From contig UCCA01000011.1 in assembly GCA_900470805.1 (NCBI GenBank), positions 62,001 to 126,000 on the forward strand: a stretch of 64,000 nucleotides of DNA. The letters are read 5' to 3'. The notes beneath the pieces are model-generated. The model was not told the DNA's origin and ran no database searches. It worked only from the letters and a program-made list of their open reading frames with translations. Positions within the stretch are counted from its first letter, which is position 1. Each line of letters begins with the position of its first letter. This document shows positions 59,507 through 64,000 of this stretch, in pieces. Origin of the DNA: Hyphomicrobiales bacterium (GTDB lineage Bacteria > Pseudomonadota > Alphaproteobacteria > Rhizobiales > Rhizobiaceae). Made by a program: the position numbers and the translations under genes.

Positions 59507-60856
59507 ATGCCAAGCCGTTACCGCTACTCCAAGCTTCTTCGCCGTTCCCGCGTGATTTGGGGATCGTTCTCGCTCTGGAAACCGCGGCTGGTATTCTGGT
59601 GCGGAGCGCTCGCCATCGGATTGATTAGCGTCGGCTTCGCTTGGCTCGCGGATCTGGCGCAAAGTGCTTTCGGATCGCTCACCTCCGCCGGTCAATGGAC
59701 CTTCTTGCTGCCGTTGGTGCTCACGCCCGCGGGCTTCATCCTGTCGGCCTATCTGGCGGCGACCCTGTTTCCGAATTCGGGAGGCAGCGGCATTCCACAG
59801 GCGATTGCGGCCAGGCATTTGCACGACGCGGAAGAGCGGACACGACTGCTGTCGCTGAGGATTGCGTTCGGAAAAATCGTGTTGACGGTGCTCGGACTGT
59901 TTTCGGGCGCCTCGATCGGCCGCGAAGGGCCGACGGTGCAGGTCGGCGCTTCAATCATGCTCGCGGTCGCCCGCTTCGGCGGTATGGCACAGGCGCGCGG
60001 ACTGATCCTGGCGGGTTCGGCGGCTGGCATAGCCGCCGCTTTCAACACGCCGCTCGCCGGTATCGTCTTTGCCATCGAAGAGATGAGCCGAACTTATGAA
60101 TCGCGAGCCAACGGGCTGGTGCTGACCGCCGTTATTCTCTCCGGTCTGGCGGCACTAGGGCTTTCCGGGAGCTACAATTATTTCGGTATGGCATCTGCTG
60201 CCCCGACCGAGCTTCGTGACTGGGGTCTGGTTCTGATATGCGGGGTCGGGGGCGGCGCTTTGGGAGCTGCCTTCAGCGGCTTTGCCCTCCATGTCGGCCA
60301 AAAGATCCGCCGATGGGCACAACCGAACCCGTTGAAACGCATGCTGGCACTTGCTGGTGCCTGCGGGCTGGCAATCGCGGTCATCGGCATCGCATCCGGC
60401 GGCACGACCTTCGGCACCGGATACGAGCAGGCGCGCGCTGCCGTCCAGGGCGACTCTCTTCCTCCGCTCTTCTTTGTCGAGAAGCTTGCAGCCAGCTATC
60501 TGTCAATGCTCTCGGGCATACCGGGCGGAATTTTCGCGCCGTCTCTTGCCGTCGGCGCTGGTTTCGGCAGCACTGTCGGCTCTCTGCTCGGCACCAGCAT
60601 CGCGCTGGCCGCTATCCTTGGCATGGCAGGTTACTTCGCGGGCGTGGTGCAGGCGCCGATGACGGCCTTCGTCATCATTCTGGAAATGACCGGCGACCAC
60701 CAGGCCGTCATTCCGATCATGGCGGTGTCGATGATCGGCTACGTAACCTCGCGCATCCTCTCTCGCGAGCCGCTCTATCACGGACTTTCGCGGGTGTTCA
60801 TCGCGGCGGCGATCCGGGCGCGCCGCGCCGCCGAGAAGCAACCGGATCAACCGTGA
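59507..60856 (+). CDS. ClC-family chloride channel/antiporter
   Basis: 449 residues. The selectivity motifs are present: GSGIPQ (helix D), GREGPTVQ with the gating Glu (helix F), and GIFAPSLAVGA (helix N). FAIEEM holds the internal glutamate typical of proton-coupled antiporters. There are about ten to twelve membrane helices and no CBS domains. Proposed role: Cl-/H+ exchange in acid or salt stress. The start at 59507 has only a weak upstream GAG. It stands alone behind stress-type genes. Confidence 0.95.
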   Translation: MPSRYRYSKLLRRSRVIWGSFSLWKPRLVFWCGALAIGLISVGFAWLADLAQSAFGSLTSAGQWTFLLPLVLTPAGFILSAYLAATLFPNSGGSGIPQAIAARHLHDAEERTRLLSLRIAFGKIVLTVLGLFSGASIGREGPTVQVGASIMLAVARFGGMAQARGLILAGSAAGIAAAFNTPLAGIVFAIEEMSRTYESRANGLVLTAVILSGLAALGLSGSYNYFGMASAAPTELRDWGLVLICGVGGGALGAAFSGFALHVGQKIRRWAQPNPLKRMLALAGACGLAIAVIGIASGGTTFGTGYEQARAAVQGDSLPPLFFVEKLAASYLSMLSGIPGGIFAPSLAVGAGFGSTVGSLLGTSIALAAILGMAGYFAGVVQAPMTAFVIILEMTGDHQAVIPIMAVSMIGYVTSRILSREPLYHGLSRVFIAAAIRARRAAEKQPDQP

Positions 60857-61302
60857 CCTGACACTCAGGTCCGACGATCATGCGCGACTACTCACCGACC
60901 GGTATTTTTCTACCGCGACCATGATTATTTCTCGAGCATATTGCTGTGACATGACTGTCGCACCAACCGCTCAGAATATTGATGCTTCTTGGCCAGCCCA
61001 GCCGGCTATCGAGGAAACCGGGAAGAAGCTGCTGAATTGGGGACGATCTTGCCGACCCTCACGGGAAGGCCACATCGCAATATGACCGACCGGATCGACA
61101 CGAAACTGCGCTGACGGCGTTGTCTAAGGAGCTGGGGCTCGAACCGGTGTTCCTAATAGCCGGCACATTATCGCGGCGCCACTGGTGGGCTAAGGTATCA
61201 GCGAGAACAGCATCGTTAACGCCCTGGACGCCCTAGGAGGCGGCTGTGATTGATCTACCTGGCGGAATCGGTTGGTTCTGCTCGTCGCCAGCTGGACAGA
61301 AT

Positions 61303-61327
61303 GGAACAAAGGGCCTGAGCTTAGGTT
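61303..61327 (+). promoter_or_regulatory. EcfG-like promoter (GGAAC-N16-GGTT)
   Basis: GGAAC (61303-61307), 16 bases, GGTT (61324-61327), in a gene-free stretch. It has the same form as the one at 59201 and is likewise followed by a hairpin with a T-run about 80 bp on. Confidence 0.38.
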
Positions 61328-61333
61328 ACGGCT

Positions 61334-61408
61334 CTGGTCGCTATGAATGCAACGACGTGGCGATTAGGCGAGGAGCTACCCCTGCCCCCAAAGCTACGGG
61401 GCTTTTCG
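61334..61408 (+). ncRNA. Candidate small RNA
   Basis: From the expected start after the EcfG-like promoter to GCCCC-N9-GGGGC-TTTT (61384-61406). No ribosome-binding site or sizeable frame. Evidence is architectural only. Confidence 0.27.
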
Positions 61409-61531
61409 CCGCAAAAAACAATTCGTAGAACTGCTAACGCGGGTGACGAATTCATGAGAGTTCACAAAAAGGATTCGTCTCTGACCTTTGGCCGCGGATG
61501 TACCGGCATCGATCATTGAGACGTTTGAAGG

Positions 61532-61568
61532 AAGGTCGGGACCGGAAGGTGCCGGCCTTTTTCTTTTG
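61532..61568 (+). terminator. Terminator-like hairpin in gene-free region
   Basis: AAGGTCGG (61532-61539) pairs with CCGGCCTT (61552-61559, one G-T pair), followed by TTTTTCTTTT. No protein gene ends here on the plus strand, so it may belong to another short RNA. Confidence 0.45.
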
Positions 61569-61860
61569 TTTATCAATAGCCCGGAACATTTCTCTGTTTT
61601 CGAGGTCGATTGCCGTCAGGCTAAGAGCCCAAGTCGAACTCCTGGCGGTAGCTGCCGCCCAATTGCCCCGTGCACCCCGCGGGACTTTCTTTTGTAAACC
61701 GGGGAACCTAACCGGCGGAAAGAGATTAAGACACCGGCGCCATGTTTCAGCAACGTAGCGCTAGGCGAAGGGCCTCATTCCCCTCAAAGCAATCAGGCTC
61801 TTCGCCGCTCGCCCCGCTGACCGACCGCTAAATGCTTCCGCGCATCGGTCGACTGGTTTC

Positions 61861-62607
61861 ATGAGACGTGTCTATTTGCAGGATATAAATTTGTCGTTGA
61901 AAGTTCTTCGGAAACACATCTATCGTTCAATTAAGTATCGCCTCCTGCGTCCGACGCCGCCTCCGCTCAGTCAGCCGTTTCGGCTACCAGTGGTGGTGGT
62001 CGGGTCAGCGCCTGGCGCAACTCCGCCGCATGGCTTCCCTAGCCAATATCACGTGGTGACGGTGAACGCGTCTCAGATCGCCGCACAAAAGTGGGGCCTT
62101 GCTGTTCCCGATATGACGTTCATGCAGTTCAGCCCTATCATGAACACCGACTTGCACGGACAAGAGTTTCGCCAGGTGCTCCGTGGTAAACATACGAAAT
62201 CACTATATGCTTTGCTTTGGAGCGACGGCGAAGTCGCTTTGCAGAAGAGCCTTGATTCCTTTGGGTACAGTTTCGATGACCTTCATATCGTGACCCGCTA
62301 TGAGAGGATGGCTCTTCTCGATAAGGTGTGTGGAATAAAGACGACGGAAGTCGATGTGAGGCGCAAATGTTCCAACGGAATCAATGCCGTCCTGTTTGCT
62401 CTCTATCATGGCGCCCCCGCCGTCATCATTTCTGGTATCAATCCCAGCTCTGCCGGCCATAGCTACAGCTCAAGCGATCTGCCGCGTCTCCACGTCGAAA
62501 CCGACCGGCAAATTATCAAGATGATCCTGTCGAGAGGCCTTCCCTTGTTCACTTCGGATGCGCGGGTGTCGAAGGAAAATAATATACCAATCTGGACGCC
62601 ACGATAG
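61861..62607 (+). CDS. Uncharacterised protein paired with ELM1-type gene
   Basis: 248 residues. A basic N-terminus is followed by a Rossmann-like strand-loop PVVVVGSAPGATPPHGF, then VVTVNASQIAAQKWGLAVPD, RRKCSNGINAVLFALYHGAP and AVIISGINPSSAGHSYSSSD. The G-S-x-P-x and S-N-G-I patterns recall DUF115/sialyltransferase-like folds that handle nucleotide-linked substrates, but I cannot name it firmly. The ELM1-type gene follows within 60 bp on the same strand, so they probably act together at the envelope. Confidence 0.5.
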   Translation: MRRVYLQDINLSLKVLRKHIYRSIKYRLLRPTPPPLSQPFRLPVVVVGSAPGATPPHGFPSQYHVVTVNASQIAAQKWGLAVPDMTFMQFSPIMNTDLHGQEFRQVLRGKHTKSLYALLWSDGEVALQKSLDSFGYSFDDLHIVTRYERMALLDKVCGIKTTEVDVRRKCSNGINAVLFALYHGAPAVIISGINPSSAGHSYSSSDLPRLHVETDRQIIKMILSRGLPLFTSDARVSKENNIPIWTPR

Positions 62608-62663
62608 TAAGGCTTAGCCGCGCTGCAGAAACTCCGTGCTTCAAAGACCGTGCCCGCTTCCGG

Positions 62664-63647
62664 TTGGGTACCCAGACAAAAAGAGTTGCCGTGACTGTTT
62701 GGACTATAAGTGAGCCTAAAATTGGGACGTTATCTCAGTGTGTAGCAGTGGCCCGCCACTTCGATCCGCACCCTATTGAGAAAGTTGTTGTCCCTCGTCG
62801 GGGCTTGCGCCGGCTCTTCGATCCGCCCCTCTATACCAGGAGCGAAACTGCGCCGAGCTTGATTGTATCCTGCGGCTTCCGCGCCGAGAAGCGGGTTGTC
62901 AAAGCCAAGGAGATGTTCCGGGTGCCGATGATTGTTCACCTGCAGCCGCCCGTTATCCCCGGATATGATTTGAGCTTCGTGTCGCGTCACGACTGGAAGC
63001 CGGACTTCGATCGGCGCCCTTCGTATCATCCGATGATAGGGGTTCCGCACAGGTTCACGGAAACCTTCTGGGAAACACGACGGCAATCGGCTCGCGAAAC
63101 ATATTCCGCAGACAATGCAAGAGTCGTGACCGTTTTGCTCGGAGGCTCCAATGGCGCCTACGCTTATGACGACAACACTCACGCGACGATCAAGCGTGCG
63201 GTTGAAAGTCTGGTCGGTGGCGGTTGGAAGGTACTGATCTCGGTATCCCGCCGCTCCAGTGCTGATACGTTGAATGCCATCGGCGTCTTGCGTTCACCTC
63301 AGGTGGAAATATGGGACCGAGTAGGTCCCAACCCCTATCTTGAATACATGGGGGCGGCCGACGCTTTCCTGATCGCCAAGGACTCGGTAACCATGCCATG
63401 TGAAGCGCTCTCCACTGGGAAGCCCGTTTATATTCTTGATATCACCCGCATTCCCGGAGACCGTCTGGCAAAATTCGAGTGGTATCATTCAGATCTACAG
63501 AGTACACTTTCGCTGACGCGGCCATTCGAAGGAACTCTCACTCCGTACGATTACCAATCTCCCGATGAGGCGCTCAGGATCTCTAAGATCATTGAGCAAA
63601 CACGCGGTTTCCAGCCGGTTGCGGCTGAGACAGCAGTCGCACGATGA
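62664..63647 (+). CDS. ELM1/GtrOC1-family putative glycosyltransferase
   Basis: 327 residues. ELM1-type features: VSCGFRAEKRVVKAKEMFRV, HLQPPVIPGYDL, the nucleotide-loop-like VTVLLGGSNGAYAYDD, and DSVTMPCEALSTGKPVYILD near the C-terminus. The family is named after plant mitochondrial fission ELM1, but bacterial members are thought to be envelope glycosyltransferases. TTG start at 62664; a GTG further in is an alternative. It is linked to the gene at 61861. Confidence 0.82.
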   Translation: MGTQTKRVAVTVWTISEPKIGTLSQCVAVARHFDPHPIEKVVVPRRGLRRLFDPPLYTRSETAPSLIVSCGFRAEKRVVKAKEMFRVPMIVHLQPPVIPGYDLSFVSRHDWKPDFDRRPSYHPMIGVPHRFTETFWETRRQSARETYSADNARVVTVLLGGSNGAYAYDDNTHATIKRAVESLVGGGWKVLISVSRRSSADTLNAIGVLRSPQVEIWDRVGPNPYLEYMGAADAFLIAKDSVTMPCEALSTGKPVYILDITRIPGDRLAKFEWYHSDLQSTLSLTRPFEGTLTPYDYQSPDEALRISKIIEQTRGFQPVAAETAVAR

Positions 63648-63666
63648 TCGAGATAAGTGTTTGCAG

Positions 63667-63744
63667 ATGCTGAAACCTCACATCCTTATTTGGGGCTGCC
63701 TGATCATTTACGCTGCCGTCTATGCGATAGCTGTGTGGTGGTAG
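63667..63744 (+). CDS. Tiny membrane peptide
   Basis: 25 residues, almost all one hydrophobic helix: MLKPHILIWGCLIIYAAVYA plus IAVWW. It starts 20 bp after the ELM1-type stop. No clear ribosome-binding site. Small single-helix peptides are often real but easily missed; this one is a suggestion only. Confidence 0.33.
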   Translation: MLKPHILIWGCLIIYAAVYAIAVWW

Positions 63745-64000
63745 GCTCACTTCGTGGCTCACTCTATACATCTCATCCTGTCGCGGCTGGTTCCACAGCT
63801 GCGCAAGACGACCGAAGCACCGAAATGATCGATGCCGCTCATTTTCGCTGATCGTGAGCTGGATCGGCGTCGGCGCCGTGGGCGTTTCTGAAGGGTAGCA
63901 ACCATGAGCGACCTCGACAGACCAAGACAGAATCTAGCTCATCGAGAAAAGGCCACCGGCGCTTGATGCAAGCTTCGGGCAGCTATAGGTTCGAGGAGAG
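63745..64000. other. Window end, nothing firm
   Basis: A 20-codon frame begins at ATG 63904 (MSDLDRPRQNLAHREKATGA) but has no further support. No other gene, repeat or promoter can be defended in the last 255 bases. Confidence 0.3.

Larger units (their letters stand above)
60857..61860. other. One kilobase without protein genes
   Basis: No frame with a convincing start and family match. It contains an EcfG-like promoter (61303), a possible small RNA (61334-61408), and a second T-run hairpin (61532-61568: AAGGTCGG / CCGGCCTT then TTTTTCTTTT). Short frames such as TALSKELGLEPVFLIAG near 61110 may be relics. Confidence 0.45.

Noticed and set aside
61120..61150. GGTTCGAGCCCC on the minus strand as a tRNA T-arm
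   Set aside because: The flanking bases do not pair into a T-stem and no acceptor, D or anticodon arm can be drawn.
1..64000. CRISPR arrays, prophage or integrative element
   Set aside because: No regularly spaced repeats, cas genes, integrases, phage structural genes or tRNA-flanking direct repeats were seen.

Overview
The window reads as an accessory, regulator-rich stretch of an alphaproteobacterial genome, most likely Rhizobiaceae (Rhizobium/Agrobacterium type). The reasons are a rhizobial-looking ferrochelatase, HWE/HisKA_2 histidine kinases, repeated EcfG-type promoters (GGAAC-N16-CGTT-like), and an ELM1-family protein with a membrane-anchored neighbour. I see no rRNA, tRNA, CRISPR array, transposase or integrase. 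Instead there are many broken genes.

Layout. (a) 1-3.6 kb: a cobalt-type nitrile hydratase locus in the order CobW-like tail, DUF1097 membrane protein, beta subunit, alpha subunit, accessory protein, CbtB, CbtA. Catalyst, maturation and cobalt uptake sit together. (b) 3.6-28.4 kb: a patchwork of regulators (three GlxA-type and one cupin-type AraC, four MarR, two TetR, one HxlR), each next to small-molecule or redox enzymes. These include SDRs, SnoaL/NTF2-fold proteins, alpha/beta hydrolases, an MBL hydrolase, ChaC-type cyclotransferases, a thiolase, a ketoacyl synthase, catalase and an EmrAB pump. (c) 28.4-33 kb: an RND efflux operon. (d) 33-48.4 kb: more regulator-enzyme pairs around hemH, with a block of genes carrying single-base indels (41.4-42.8 kb). 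(e) 48.4-51 kb: a class III cyclase and a FabF-like synthase. (f) 51.6-59.3 kb: a stress-type segment of very small hydrophilic or single-helix proteins, two HWE/HisKA_2-type sensor kinases (one with a LOV domain), a response regulator and an XRE regulator. (g) 59.5-64 kb: a ClC channel, a gene-poor kilobase with possible small RNAs, and an ELM1-type pair.

Regulation is the most informative layer. Several palindromes recur at separate promoters. GGGCATATGCCC occurs three times, once as a 28-bp perfect palindrome next to a MarR gene. TGTGYAATNSCACA-like sites occur four times, and ATTATGCAAGTAAC occurs twice with a shorter relative. This suggests that local MarR/HxlR proteins each control several scattered detoxification genes. 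Five of the MarR proteins share an N-terminal Cys-x-Cys/Ser motif, which could be a redox or electrophile sensor.

All functions are read from sequence motifs and family knowledge. No database search was possible.
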